Positions 1-7,547 are shown, counted from the stretch's first letter. The stretch is DNA of 33,885 nucleotides from an uncultured Marvinbryantia sp. (GCA_934408725.1 CAKRVB010000030.1:1-33885); one strand, 5' to 3'. Notes: a model not told the origin generated them from the letters alone. Made by a program: numbers and translations.

Positions 1-677
1 AGACAATGATTCGCGAAGAAGGCGAAGCAGCAGCATTAGAGGTAGGAGTACATGGAATTCACCCTGAACTGATCCGTCTGCTTGGTAGAATGAAGTTCCG
101 TACCAGTTATGGTCAGAACGCATTGAAGCATTCTATCGAAGTTGCACAGTTGTCAGGTCTTTTAGCAGGGGAAATCGGTGTGGATATCCGTATGGCAAAA
201 CGTGCCGGTTTATTACATGATATTGGCAAGTCCATTGACCATGAAATTGAAGGATCTCATGTGCAGATTGGTGCAGATCTCTGTAAAAAGTACAAAGAAT
301 CTGCAACCGTTATCAATGCGGTGGAATCACATCATGGCGATGTAGAACCGGAAACTCTGATTGCATGTATCGTACAGGCTGCCGACACCATTTCAGCAGC
401 TCGTCCTGGTGCGAGAAGAGAGACTCTGGAAACATATACCAACAGATTAAAACAGTTAGAGGATATATCAAACTCATTCAAGGGTGTTGATAAATCATTT
501 GCTATTCAGGCAGGTAGAGAGATTCGAATTATGGTTGTTCCTGAAAAAGTCAGCGATGCCGATATGGTATTGATGGCAAGAGATATTTCCAAGCAGATAG
601 AAGCTGAGATGGAATATCCTGGACAGATTAAAGTAAGTGTAATACGTGAGTCACGAGCAGTGGATTACGCAAAATAA
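1..677 (+). CDS. rny: Ribonuclease Y, C-terminal part (5' end outside the window)
   Basis: RNase Y is a membrane-anchored endoribonuclease that starts mRNA decay in Firmicutes. The frame is open to the window edge, so this is the C-terminal part of a protein normally about 520 residues long; the membrane anchor, coiled coil and most of the KH domain are missing. Visible is the HD domain: a LKHS histidine near residue 42 and the metal-binding HD pair in LLHDIGK near residues 70-75 (counting from the first ATG at 6), then ASHHGD-type and [10 protein letters not shown] motifs. The ending, DYPGQIKV-like followed by [10 protein letters not shown], is the standard RNase Y C-terminus. A strong hairpin terminator follows the stop. 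The ATG at 6 is internal, not a start. Confidence 0.96.
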   Translation, partial: TMIREEGEAAALEVGVHGIHPELIRLLGRMKFRTSYGQNALKHSIEVAQLSGLLAGEIGVDIRMAKRAGLLHDIGKSIDHEIEGSHVQIGADLCKKYKESATVINAVESHHGDVEPETLIACIVQAADTISAARPGARRETLETYTNRLKQLEDISNSFKGVDKSFAIQAGREIRIMVVPEKVSDADMVLMARDISKQIEAEMEYPGQIKVSVIRESRAVDYAK

Positions 678-683
678 GAAAAG

Positions 684-725
684 ACCGGTGTTGATCAGTA
701 AATGTGAAACACCGGTTTTCTTTTT
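684..725 (+). terminator. Intrinsic terminator after rny
   Basis: Nine-base perfect arms, ACCGGTGTT (684-692) and AACACCGGT (708-716), close a 15-nt loop and are followed by a T-rich run to 725. It separates rny from sfsA. Confidence 0.9.
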
Positions 726-770
726 ACCAAAACAGTGTATAGATGCACTCACCAAAAGGAGATGGAAAGC

Positions 771-1457
771 ATGCATTATGAGAATGTGACAACCGGAATA
801 TTTCGTTCCAGAAAGAATCGTTTTATTGCAGAGATCGAGCTGGATGGGGAAGTAGTCCTGTGTCATGTAAAAAATACAGGAAGGTGCCGGGAATTATTTA
901 TCCCCGGAGTAAAAACAGTTCTTCAGGAATGCGATAATCCAAATCGTAAGACAAAGTACGATCTGATTGCAGTATACAAAAAGGGGCAGTTGATCAATGT
1001 AGATTCACAGGTGACCAATACAGTAGTGGAAGAATGGGTAAAAGAAAGTGGCTATTTCCTGAATCTGACAAAAGTAAAGCGGGAAGTGGCCTATGGAAAG
1101 TCCAGATTTGATCTGTATGTAGAATACGGAGATGGAAAAAAAGCATTTATAGAAGTGAAAGGTGTAACACTGGAAGAGAACGGAATAGCAAGATTTCCGG
1201 ATGCGCCGACACTGCGAGGCGTGAAGCATGTAGAAGAACTGGCAGCCTGCCGGACGGATGGTTACGAGGCATATCTGTTTTTTGTGGTACAGATGAAACA
1301 AATCCGTTATGTGGAGCCTAACTGGAATACACATCCAGAGTTTGGATATGCACTCAGAAAAGCAGCAGATGCCGGCGTGCATCTGCTGGCTTATGACTGC
1401 CGGATGACAGAAAATAGCATCCAAATTGATCAGCCGCTGCCGGTAGTTATAAAATAA
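771..1457 (+). CDS. sfsA: SfsA family DNA/RNA nuclease-like protein
   Basis: Family of sugar fermentation stimulation protein A: an N-terminal OB-like nucleic-acid-binding part and a C-terminal PD-(D/E)xK nuclease-like fold. The conserved N-terminal part (HVKNTGRCRELF, residues 32-43) and the nuclease-like core are present: D114 in RFDLYVE, then E128-x-K130 in FIEVKGVTL, then FPDAPTLRGVKH. The physiological role is uncertain; E. coli SfsA was found by its effect on maltose use. I chose ATG 771 because AAAGGAG (755-761) sits 9 nt upstream; an in-frame ATG at 735 has no ribosome binding site, and one at 762 abuts the site. This gives 228 aa, the usual family length. It converges with the next gene with only 6 nt between stops. 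Confidence 0.92.
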   Translation: MHYENVTTGIFRSRKNRFIAEIELDGEVVLCHVKNTGRCRELFIPGVKTVLQECDNPNRKTKYDLIAVYKKGQLINVDSQVTNTVVEEWVKESGYFLNLTKVKREVAYGKSRFDLYVEYGDGKKAFIEVKGVTLEENGIARFPDAPTLRGVKHVEELAACRTDGYEAYLFFVVQMKQIRYVEPNWNTHPEFGYALRKAADAGVHLLAYDCRMTENSIQIDQPLPVVIK

Positions 1458-1463
1458 ACAGGA

Positions 1464-2081
1464 TCAGACAGAGTGAGTACGAGCCAGATCCAGAAGATGT
1501 GGGAGCAGATAATCAGCCAGTTTTTCATGACCATAAGTGGTTGGATGAATACCGTCTACGGTGACGGCATCATAATCTTCATTTTGAACCAGAGAAGTCA
1601 TATAAGCATGCAGTGGAATAAATGGCAGGGAAAGCGAAGCACAGATCTCACCCATGATCTGTTCCAGTTCCAGCACATAAGGGATCCACAGCTGATATTT
1701 TTGTGGATGTGGAAAAATAAAAGGACCGGAACACAACACAGCAGCGCCAGAGTCATGAAGTCGCATCAGAACTTCCTGGTAATGTTCGGTAAAGCGCAGA
1801 TCATTCAGAGTGACATTGGTGTTTAGCGCTACGCCGATATCGTTGATACCAATCATCAGGGAGATAACATCAGGATGTCCCTTCAGGAATCTGCGGTTTA
1901 ACCGTTCCAGAAGAGCGGCAACTGTGAAACCGTCGATCCCTTTGTTTGTGATCTGTGCATCTGGACCAAGCTGTTTGGCCAGCATAGCTACATAGCCATC
2001 TCCCAGGCTGCCAGTTTCCGGCATCCAGAGGTGGTTAGAATCAGTGATACTGTCGCCAAGAAATAAATAATCAGTTTTCAT
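1464..2081 (-). CDS. SGNH/GDSL-type hydrolase (esterase/lipase family)
   Basis: A small 205-aa cytoplasmic SGNH hydrolase with no signal peptide. Block I is FLGDSIT with nucleophile S11; block III is MIGINDIG (N80-D81); block V is VDGIHP with D176 and H179 completing the triad. Such enzymes deacetylate or de-esterify small substrates, often sugars; the substrate cannot be told from sequence. The start is ATG at 2079-2081, preceded on the minus strand by ACGGAGG at a good distance. It has its own promoter in the divergent region at 2140-2175 and converges on sfsA. Confidence 0.9.
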   Translation of the reverse strand: MKTDYLFLGDSITDSNHLWMPETGSLGDGYVAMLAKQLGPDAQITNKGIDGFTVAALLERLNRRFLKGHPDVISLMIGINDIGVALNTNVTLNDLRFTEHYQEVLMRLHDSGAAVLCSGPFIFPHPQKYQLWIPYVLELEQIMGEICASLSLPFIPLHAYMTSLVQNEDYDAVTVDGIHPTTYGHEKLADYLLPHLLDLARTHSV

Positions 2082-2139
2082 GTTCAGCCTCCGTAATCAT
2101 CCTGAAATTTGTGAATATCAAATGTCAGGTTATAGGATG

Positions 2140-2175
2140 ATTATAGTTGCTGAACGATGGAAAAACAACTATAAT
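2140..2175. promoter_or_regulatory. Divergent overlapping promoters on a perfect 10-bp dyad
   Basis: ATTATAGTTG (2140-2149) and CAACTATAAT (2166-2175) are exact inverted repeats with a 16-nt spacer. Rightward promoter: TTGCTG (2147-2152), 17-bp spacer, TATAAT (2170-2175), towards DUF4317. Leftward promoter, read on the minus strand: TTGTTT (2168-2163), 17-bp spacer, TATAAT (2145-2140), towards the SGNH hydrolase. The two footprints overlap almost completely, so polymerase could occupy only one at a time. Confidence 0.8.
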
Positions 2176-2200
2176 GAAAGTCGAAATAAACGAATGAAAC

Positions 2201-2231
2201 GGAGGGGTGGGACAAAAGTCCCACAATTGGA
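2201..2231 (+). promoter_or_regulatory. Hairpin-spaced ribosome binding site of the DUF4317 gene
   Basis: GGAGG at 2201-2205 lies 26 nt before ATG 2232, too far for normal initiation. Between them is a perfect 7-bp hairpin, GTGGGAC (2207-2213), loop AAAA, GTCCCAC (2218-2224). Folding it would leave about 8 nt between the Shine-Dalgarno site and the AUG. No other good site lies nearby. A 13-codon open frame (ATG 2194, stop TGA 2233-2235) also overlaps the start as ATGA, so translational coupling is an alternative. Confidence 0.6.
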
Positions 2232-3350
2232 ATGAACAAAAAAGAAATTGCAGAGATCAAAAAGCAATATACGCAGGAAAAATGCCCTGCCACCAAAATC
2301 TGTGGCTGTTACGTAGATGGAGAAAAAAAGAAGCAGGCAGAATTCCGTCAGGCGTTTCTGTCACTTCCGGATGAAGAGTTTTTTAAATATCTGAATATTT
2401 TCCGTAAGGCAATGTCCGGAACCATCGGAAAGAATCTGCTGACTATGGAATTCCCGCTGGATACAGAGATGGAAGGTGGAACCCAGGAACTGCTGATGAA
2501 GCTGAAGGCGACAGAACTGAAAGATGATGGCGTGCTGGAAGAATTCTATGATAAAATTATAGACTCTTATTATTACGTGGGAAATTACCTGATTCTGCTG
2601 ATTTATGGAGTCTATGATATTCCTGGAAAATCTTCAGACAATCTGGAGATGTTTGATGCATCCGATGAGATCTATGAACATATTATTTGCTGTATCTGCC
2701 CGGTGAATTTGTCGAAGCCATGTCTGTCTTACAATGCAGAAGGCCATTGCTTTGAAAACAATATTCAGGACTGGGTGGTGGATATGCCAATGCTGGGATT
2801 TTTGTTTCCGGCCTTTCATGACCGCAGTGCAGATATACATAGTCTGTTATATTACAATCAGAAGGCAGAACAGCCTGCAAGTGATTTTGTAGACGCAGTG
2901 CTTGGATGCGTTCTGCCGATGACAGCAGGAGACCAGAAAGAGACCTTTCAGGAGCTGGTGGAACAGACGCTTGGAGATGACTGCAGTTATGAGATGGTCA
3001 GAACGATCTATGACAATTTAAATGAGATGCTGGAAGAACAGAAAGAAGAACCAGAGCCTCTGAAGCTGGAAAAGAATGATGTGAAGCGTCTTCTGGAGCA
3101 GAGCGAAGTAACCAATGAAAGGCTGGAGGAATTTGACAGTCATTATGAGGAGACAGCTGGTGAAAATGCATCGTTTATGGCATCCAATGTGGTAAACAGC
3201 CGAAAGTTTGAAATTAAGACACCGGATATTGTAATTCAGGTGAATCCGGAACGGACGGATCTGGTGGAGACCAGAGAGATTGATGGAAAGAAATGCCTGG
3301 TCATTGAACTGAATGATGAGGTTGAAGTGAATGGAATTTCGATCAGATAA
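2232..3350 (+). CDS. DUF4317 family protein, function unknown
   Basis: A 372-aa soluble protein matching the DUF4317 family common in Lachnospiraceae, recognised by the opening MNKKEIAEIKKQY, the C-x-C-type segment CPATKICGCYVDGEK (residues 18-32) and the SKPCLSY region with conserved cysteines. No membrane segment or signal peptide is visible. The C-terminal third is acidic and ends in a short beta-rich stretch. No biochemical role is known to me. Its stop is 28 nt upstream of the asparagine synthetase-like gene on the same strand, so the two are probably co-transcribed from the promoter at 2147-2175. Its translation start is unusual (see the 2201-2231 entry). The cysteine pattern could bind metal, but that is inference. 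Confidence 0.85.
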   Translation: MNKKEIAEIKKQYTQEKCPATKICGCYVDGEKKKQAEFRQAFLSLPDEEFFKYLNIFRKAMSGTIGKNLLTMEFPLDTEMEGGTQELLMKLKATELKDDGVLEEFYDKIIDSYYYVGNYLILLIYGVYDIPGKSSDNLEMFDASDEIYEHIICCICPVNLSKPCLSYNAEGHCFENNIQDWVVDMPMLGFLFPAFHDRSADIHSLLYYNQKAEQPASDFVDAVLGCVLPMTAGDQKETFQELVEQTLGDDCSYEMVRTIYDNLNEMLEEQKEEPEPLKLEKNDVKRLLEQSEVTNERLEEFDSHYEETAGENASFMASNVVNSRKFEIKTPDIVIQVNPERTDLVETREIDGKKCLVIELNDEVEVNGISIR

Positions 3351-3378
3351 ACCAAGGATAAAAGGAGTGTGAACATTT

Positions 3379-4923
3379 ATGATAACCATCAAAGAATACA
3401 GAGGACATATCAGAAACTGGGAGAGTCTGTGCAAAGAACTGCAGATTGATGCATCCCTTACAAGAGAGGAAAGAGAAAAAGAGATTTTGATCAAAGCGTA
3501 TGAAGCCTGGGAACATGACATGGCAGACCATCTGTATGGTATGTTTGCCTTTGCACTGTGGGATGACGAAAAAGAGGAGCTGTTTGCTTTAAGAGACCAG
3601 TTTGGAACCAAGCCATTTTATTATTATATGACAAAAGATGGACAGCTTTTGTATGGAACTATGATTCGGGATATTATGAAACAGCCAGGTTTTGAGAAAG
3701 AATTGAACGAAGAAATGCTCCAGATTTATCTGACGCTGACGTATGTGGGCGGAGAAGATACTTTCTTCAAAGGCGTGAAAAAACTGATGCCGGGACATTT
3801 CCTGGTATGGAAAAACGGAACACTGAAGATCACCAGATACTGGACACCGGAATTTCATCCGGACGAGAGTAAAACACTGGAGGATTGGGCAAATGAGATT
3901 CATACCACAGTTCAGAATGTGATGCCGGAAGTGCTGGCCAGGGATGAGAGTGCAGAAGCGTTCCTGTCTGGCGGTGTGGATTCGTCTTATGTAGTGGCAG
4001 TATCTGATGTGAAAATGACAGATTCCTGCGGCTACGAAGAAGAGCGTTTTGATGAATCCGGACTGGCAAAACAGACTGCAGATCTTTTACACAGAGAGAA
4101 CAGCAGATGTCTGATTACGCCGGAAATGTATTTTGATATCGTACCATATGTCATGTATGAGATGGAGCAGCCGCTTGCAGATGCTTCGGCGATTGCCTTT
4201 GCGATTGCCTGCAAAGAGACGGCGAAACATACAAAGATTTGTTATTCTGGAGAAGGTTCTGATGAGTTCTTTGGTGGATACAATATGTATCGCAATGCCA
4301 CACGTTATGGGGATAATCTGAAGACCTTCTATGTAGGCAATACGAATATCATGAAAGAAGACGAGAAAAAACGGATTCTGAAACATTATAATGAAGATGT
4401 ACTGCCAATTAACCTGGTAAAAGATATTTATGAAGAAATCGAGGGACTGGATCCACTGGCGAAGATGTCTGATATTGATATTCAGATCTGGCTGGAAGGA
4501 GATATTTACCTGAATGTAGATAAGATGAGTACGGCAGCCGGTCTGGAGATTCGTATGCCATTGACAGACCGTCGTGTCTTTGATATTGCATCCAGAATGC
4601 CATCCTGCTATAAAGTAAACGAAGAACAGAATAAAGTGGCGTTTCGTACCGCAGCTGCCAAAGTTCTGCCAGAAGAGATCGCTTTCCGTAAAAAACTTGG
4701 CTTCATTGTGCCGATCCGTATCTGGATGGCAGACGAACGTTACAATCAGGATGTACAGGCGAAGTTCCACAGTGAAATGGCTGCTAAATTCTTCAATATA
4801 GAAGAGATTCAGAAGATCTTTGACGAATATGTAGGTGGCAATTCAGATAACTGGAGAAAGGTATGGACCATCTATACCTTCCTGGTATGGTATGAAGAGT
4901 ATTTTGTGAAAAGTGAGCGTTGA
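3379..4923 (+). CDS. Asparagine synthetase-like protein lacking the N-terminal Cys of the glutaminase domain
   Basis: AsnB enzymes make asparagine from aspartate with ATP, using ammonia released from glutamine by an N-terminal class II glutaminase whose nucleophile is Cys at position 2. Here the C-terminal synthetase half looks complete: PP-loop SGGVDSS at residues 197-203, FDES near 224, GEGSDEFFGGY from 291, and the VDKMS..LEIRMPL block. The glutaminase half is short: it begins at the point matching NGEIYN of normal AsnB, so Cys, the RRLSI strand and the NGE motif are missing, though YGMFAFALWD and LRDQFGTKPFYY remain. The start is firm: AAAGGAG (3361-3367) precedes ATG 3379 and there is no upstream frame. 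Length is 514 aa. It may use free ammonia or another substrate. Confidence 0.85.
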   Translation: MITIKEYRGHIRNWESLCKELQIDASLTREEREKEILIKAYEAWEHDMADHLYGMFAFALWDDEKEELFALRDQFGTKPFYYYMTKDGQLLYGTMIRDIMKQPGFEKELNEEMLQIYLTLTYVGGEDTFFKGVKKLMPGHFLVWKNGTLKITRYWTPEFHPDESKTLEDWANEIHTTVQNVMPEVLARDESAEAFLSGGVDSSYVVAVSDVKMTDSCGYEEERFDESGLAKQTADLLHRENSRCLITPEMYFDIVPYVMYEMEQPLADASAIAFAIACKETAKHTKICYSGEGSDEFFGGYNMYRNATRYGDNLKTFYVGNTNIMKEDEKKRILKHYNEDVLPINLVKDIYEEIEGLDPLAKMSDIDIQIWLEGDIYLNVDKMSTAAGLEIRMPLTDRRVFDIASRMPSCYKVNEEQNKVAFRTAAAKVLPEEIAFRKKLGFIVPIRIWMADERYNQDVQAKFHSEMAAKFFNIEEIQKIFDEYVGGNSDNWRKVWTIYTFLVWYEEYFVKSER

Positions 4924-4948
4924 CTTTTGCCAGATGGTTTGTTATCAT
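4920..4948 (+). promoter_or_regulatory. Promoter of the riboswitch-controlled transporter operon
   Basis: TTGACT (4920-4925), 17-bp spacer, TATCAT (4943-4948). The -35 box contains the TGA stop codon of the asparagine synthetase-like gene. Transcription would start near 4955, just upstream of the riboswitch aptamer. Confidence 0.75.
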
Positions 4949-4989
4949 AAGAACAATGCAAAAAGAACTGCAATAAGAATAAAAGTGAA

Positions 4990-5118
4990 ACAGATTCCGT
5001 GAGGGAGTAGTTCGCGTGAAAGCGTGATTTGTCAACAGACCCGGTCAGCAGACCTGGCAAATCTTAAAGAATGAGACTCATGTATGCTTTAATGATAAGG
5101 CATGCGTGGGTCTTTTTT
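4990..5118 (+). ncRNA. yybP-ykoY family (Mn2+) riboswitch with intrinsic terminator
   Basis: The aptamer shows the family's conserved GGGAGUAG (5003-5010), a small P2 hairpin (5012-5026), the internal GUCAACA (5031-5037) and a GAGAC near its 3' end. P1 pairs CGUGAG (4998-5003) with CUCAUG (5077-5082). The terminator pairs 5074-5087 with 5100-5113 over 14 positions (three G-U) and ends in T6 (5113-5118). The terminator's 5' arm contains the whole P1 3' strand, so aptamer and terminator exclude each other: ligand-stabilised P1 should allow read-through. This class senses Mn2+ and controls metal exporters, fitting the two genes downstream. Confidence 0.87.
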
Positions 5119-5180
5119 ATTGCATGAATGAAAAGGAAAGTTTTGCGGAAACTGTATTTGCAAAGAGAAGGAGGAATTAT

Positions 5181-6173
5181 ATGCAGGAATTTATTCAGGG
5201 AGCAGCGCTTCCGTTAGTAGTTTTGCTTTTGATCGTGGGATTTTTTCTTCTGATCAAGGGGGCAGACTGCTTTGTAGAAGGCAGTTCCAGTATTGCCAAA
5301 AGGCTGAAAGTACCATCCATCATTATTGGACTGACGATTGTAGCTATGGGAACATCCCTTCCGGAGACAGCTGTCAGTGTCACTGCATCCATGGTGAATA
5401 ATAATGCATTGGCTATCAGCAATGTTGTTGGATCGAATATTTTCAATCTGATGTTTGTAATAGGAGTTTGTTCGATCCTTACGCCCATTGCAGTACAGAG
5501 GGATACCGTTGTACGGGATATTCCGTTATCCGTGATTTGCGCACTGCTGCTGGCAGGCCTGGGTGTACTGGCTTTAGGCGATAAAGGCCCTTATATTCTG
5601 GGACATCTGGACGGTGTGATTTTCCTGGCACTGTTTGCCTGTTATATCGTCATGATGATCCGAAGCGCACGAAAAGCAAGAGCGGAAGGCAAAGAAGTAA
5701 CCATCGAAGGAGAAGAATTAAAAGTATTGTCTTATCCGAAAAGTATTCTTTTTATTATAGGTGGCGCGATTGCCATTGCAGCAGGCGGTGATCTTACGGT
5801 AGATACCGCCAGCCGGATTGCCATAGAGCTGGGGATGAGCCAGACACTGGTAGGACTGACCATTGTTTCGATTGGAACATCGCTCCCGGAACTGGTAACA
5901 TCCATTGTAGCGGCCAGAAAAGATGAAGTAGATATGGCAGTAGGAAATGCGGTCGGATCTAATATTTTTAATATTTTGATGGTGCTTGGAATCGCTTCTG
6001 CTATCAATCCGATCAGTATTTTGACTGAGAATCTGGTCGATATTATGATCCTGGTGGGATTTTCTGTATTGGTGTGGGCATTTGCTGCAACAAAAAGAAA
6101 GATCACACGAAAAGAAGGGATTGCCATGGCTGGGCTGTATCTGGTGTATGCAGTTTATATTATCTTAAGATAA
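5181..6173 (+). CDS. CaCA family Na+/Ca2+-type cation antiporter (YrbG-like)
   Basis: An integral membrane exchanger of 330 aa with about ten hydrophobic segments. It carries both signature alpha repeats of the Ca2+/cation antiporter superfamily: residues about 50-95 (GLTIVAMGTSLPET ... SNVVGSNIFNL) and about 224-270 (GLTIVSIGTSLPEL ... GNAVGSNIFNI), in inverted topology; the acidic residues in the GTSLPE motifs coordinate the cation. ATG 5181 is chosen because AAGGAGG (5168-5174) lies 6 nt upstream; the frame is open further up but runs into the riboswitch terminator. Control by a yybP-ykoY riboswitch suggests Mn2+ efflux, perhaps besides Ca2+; this is inference. The next gene starts 16 nt after its stop. 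Confidence 0.93.
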   Translation: MQEFIQGAALPLVVLLLIVGFFLLIKGADCFVEGSSSIAKRLKVPSIIIGLTIVAMGTSLPETAVSVTASMVNNNALAISNVVGSNIFNLMFVIGVCSILTPIAVQRDTVVRDIPLSVICALLLAGLGVLALGDKGPYILGHLDGVIFLALFACYIVMMIRSARKARAEGKEVTIEGEELKVLSYPKSILFIIGGAIAIAAGGDLTVDTASRIAIELGMSQTLVGLTIVSIGTSLPELVTSIVAARKDEVDMAVGNAVGSNIFNILMVLGIASAINPISILTENLVDIMILVGFSVLVWAFAATKRKITRKEGIAMAGLYLVYAVYIILR

Positions 6174-6189
6174 ATGAGGGGCAACGGTT

Positions 6190-6870
6190 ATGTTATTGTT
6201 TTGGAAAGTACTTTTGACAGAATTTATTGCGGAAATGGGAGATAAGACACAGCTGATGCTGGTGGCTATGACTTCCAAGTATAAGATGAAAGATATTCTG
6301 TTGGGAACGGGTGTGGCTATATTGATTCTGAACGGTCTGGCGGTATTAGCTGGAGGCCTAGTCAGCGAGGTGATCCCGACCTGGCTGATTCGACTGATTG
6401 CAGCTGGAGCATTTTTGTTTTTTGCAGCAACCACCTTAAAGGGCGATGATGATGACGAAGAAGAAGAGGTAAAAGACAATGGAAAAGGTAAAATCGCAGC
6501 TTTATCTGTCTGTTCCACCTTTTTTGTAGCAGAACTGGGAGATAAGACACAGCTGACAGCTATCACCTTTGGCGCAAACGAAGGAATGGAATCAGCATTG
6601 ATCGTATGGCTGGCCTGTTCCATTGGACTTTTCGCAGCAGACATCATCGGCATGCTGGTAGGCTATCTGTTGAAAAATAAAATGCCAGAAGGCGTGTTAA
6701 ATGCAGTAGCGTTCTGCATCTTCTCTGTATTCGGAATTCTGACCCTGAGAGAAGGACTGACACTTCTCCTTGGTGCAGGAAATGCATGGATCATGGGAAT
6801 CACCATGGCAGCAGCAGTGGTATTTGCCATCGTCTGTCTTGGCCTGTATCGGAAGAACAAAGCTGCGTAA
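6190..6870 (+). CDS. TMEM165/GDT1 (UPF0016) family Mn2+/Ca2+ transporter
   Basis: A 226-aa membrane protein with two homologous halves, each bearing the family signature E-x-G-D-K-T: AEMGDKTQ at residues 14-21 and AELGDKTQ at about 114-121. The halves are joined by an acidic, lysine-containing linker (GDDDDEEEEVKD, about residues 86-97). Members move Mn2+ and/or Ca2+ in exchange for protons; bacterial homologues export Mn2+. The gene sits 16 nt behind the CaCA exchanger with GAGGGG as ribosome binding site, so the Mn2+ riboswitch should control both. A strong terminator follows at 6917. Confidence 0.94.
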   Translation: MLLFWKVLLTEFIAEMGDKTQLMLVAMTSKYKMKDILLGTGVAILILNGLAVLAGGLVSEVIPTWLIRLIAAGAFLFFAATTLKGDDDDEEEEVKDNGKGKIAALSVCSTFFVAELGDKTQLTAITFGANEGMESALIVWLACSIGLFAADIIGMLVGYLLKNKMPEGVLNAVAFCIFSVFGILTLREGLTLLLGAGNAWIMGITMAAAVVFAIVCLGLYRKNKAA

Positions 6871-6916
6871 AGCAGCTTCCGGATGCAGGAAGAGCTTACC
6901 AATAATAAAGATGAAA

Positions 6917-6963
6917 AACAGTCGTCCGGGTTTCGGTAAAAGAACCAGGGCGGCTGTTTTTTA
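6917..6963 (+). terminator. Terminator of the riboswitch operon
   Basis: AACAGTCGTCCGGG (6917-6930) pairs with CCAGGGCGGCTGTT (6946-6959) using a few G-U pairs, followed by a run of T to 6962. Confidence 0.85.
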
Positions 6964-7010
6964 AGAATATCTTATTTGGTTTTTGGAGATAATTCAGAAA
7001 AAAATATTTA

Positions 7011-7252
7011 TTACAATTCCTCATCTTCTTCATCATCAATCGAATAATCATTCAGCTCAGGAAAATCCAGAAATTCACTTAATGTCATCCCAAAAACATT
7101 AGCGATTTTGTGAAGGGTACGTACTTTTGGATTCTTGCTTGCACCGCAAAGAATATTGTCGATGGTAGATTGTTTTAATCCTGCCAAAGTTGCAAGCTTA
7201 TTAATGGTAATGCCGCAATTTTTGCATAGTTGGCGGATACGGAGTGCGTAAG
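7011..7252 (-). pseudogene. Remnant of an XRE-family HTH regulator, 5' truncated
   Basis: On the minus strand an open frame ending with TAA at 7013-7011 encodes an XRE/Cro-type helix-turn-helix: YALRIRQLCKNCGITINKLA, then LAGLKQSTIDNIL, then PKVRTLHKIANVFGMTLSEFLDF, with an acidic C-terminus (DDEEDEEL). There is no start codon in the right place: upstream the frame soon becomes the antisense of the neighbouring leucine-rich repeat fragment and hits stops near 7280. The N-terminus is therefore lost at about 7250. The domain is otherwise undamaged, so loss may be recent. It probably makes no product. Confidence 0.8.
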
Positions 7253-7458
7253 TTTGCCAGCTGTGGAAGTCTGAAAAGTATTATCATTCCAAGAACGGTA
7301 GAAAGTATTGGAAAACAGACATTTTATAATTGCAAGAAGCTCAGGACAATTACCATCAAAACAGATAAATTGTCAAGGTACCGGGTATTCAGATGAAAGC
7401 ATACAAGAAACTACTGAAATCAAAAGGAATCAATTCCAAAGCAGTGTATAAAAAATAA
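7253..7458 (+). pseudogene. Remnant of a BspA-type leucine-rich repeat surface protein (C-terminal end)
   Basis: The plus strand encodes one recognisable LRR_5-type repeat, FASCGSLKSIIIPRTVESIG followed by KQTFYNCKKLRTITIKT, in the frame of ctg 7271. After a shift or small deletion near 7371-7377 the reading moves to the frame ending at TAA 7456-7458, giving a typical BspA-like ending, KAYKKLLKSKGINSKAVYKK. There is no start and the signal peptide and all earlier repeats are missing. It abuts the XRE remnant head to head at about 7250. A strong terminator hairpin follows. Confidence 0.75.
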
Positions 7459-7498
7459 AGAAAAGCAGATAGCTGGTTATGTGGCTATCTGCTTTTCT
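7459..7498 (+). terminator. Intrinsic terminator after the LRR remnant
   Basis: A perfect 15-bp stem, 7459-7473 (AGAAAAGCAGATAGC) with 7484-7498, 10-nt loop, with the terminal Ts inside the 3' arm. Probably the surviving terminator of the lost surface-protein gene. Confidence 0.8.
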
Positions 7499-7547
7499 AA
7501 TGGATATAGAAAAAGATGGATAGCTAAAGCAAAATCCCTGATTTGAA

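Noticed and set aside
735..770. Upstream in-frame start of sfsA at 735.
   Set aside because: No ribosome binding site there; AAAGGAG at 755-761 supports 771.
6861..6877. Inverted repeat AGCTGC/GCAGCT at the end of the GDT1-type gene as a terminator.
   Set aside because: Short stem with no T run; the real terminator is at 6917-6963.
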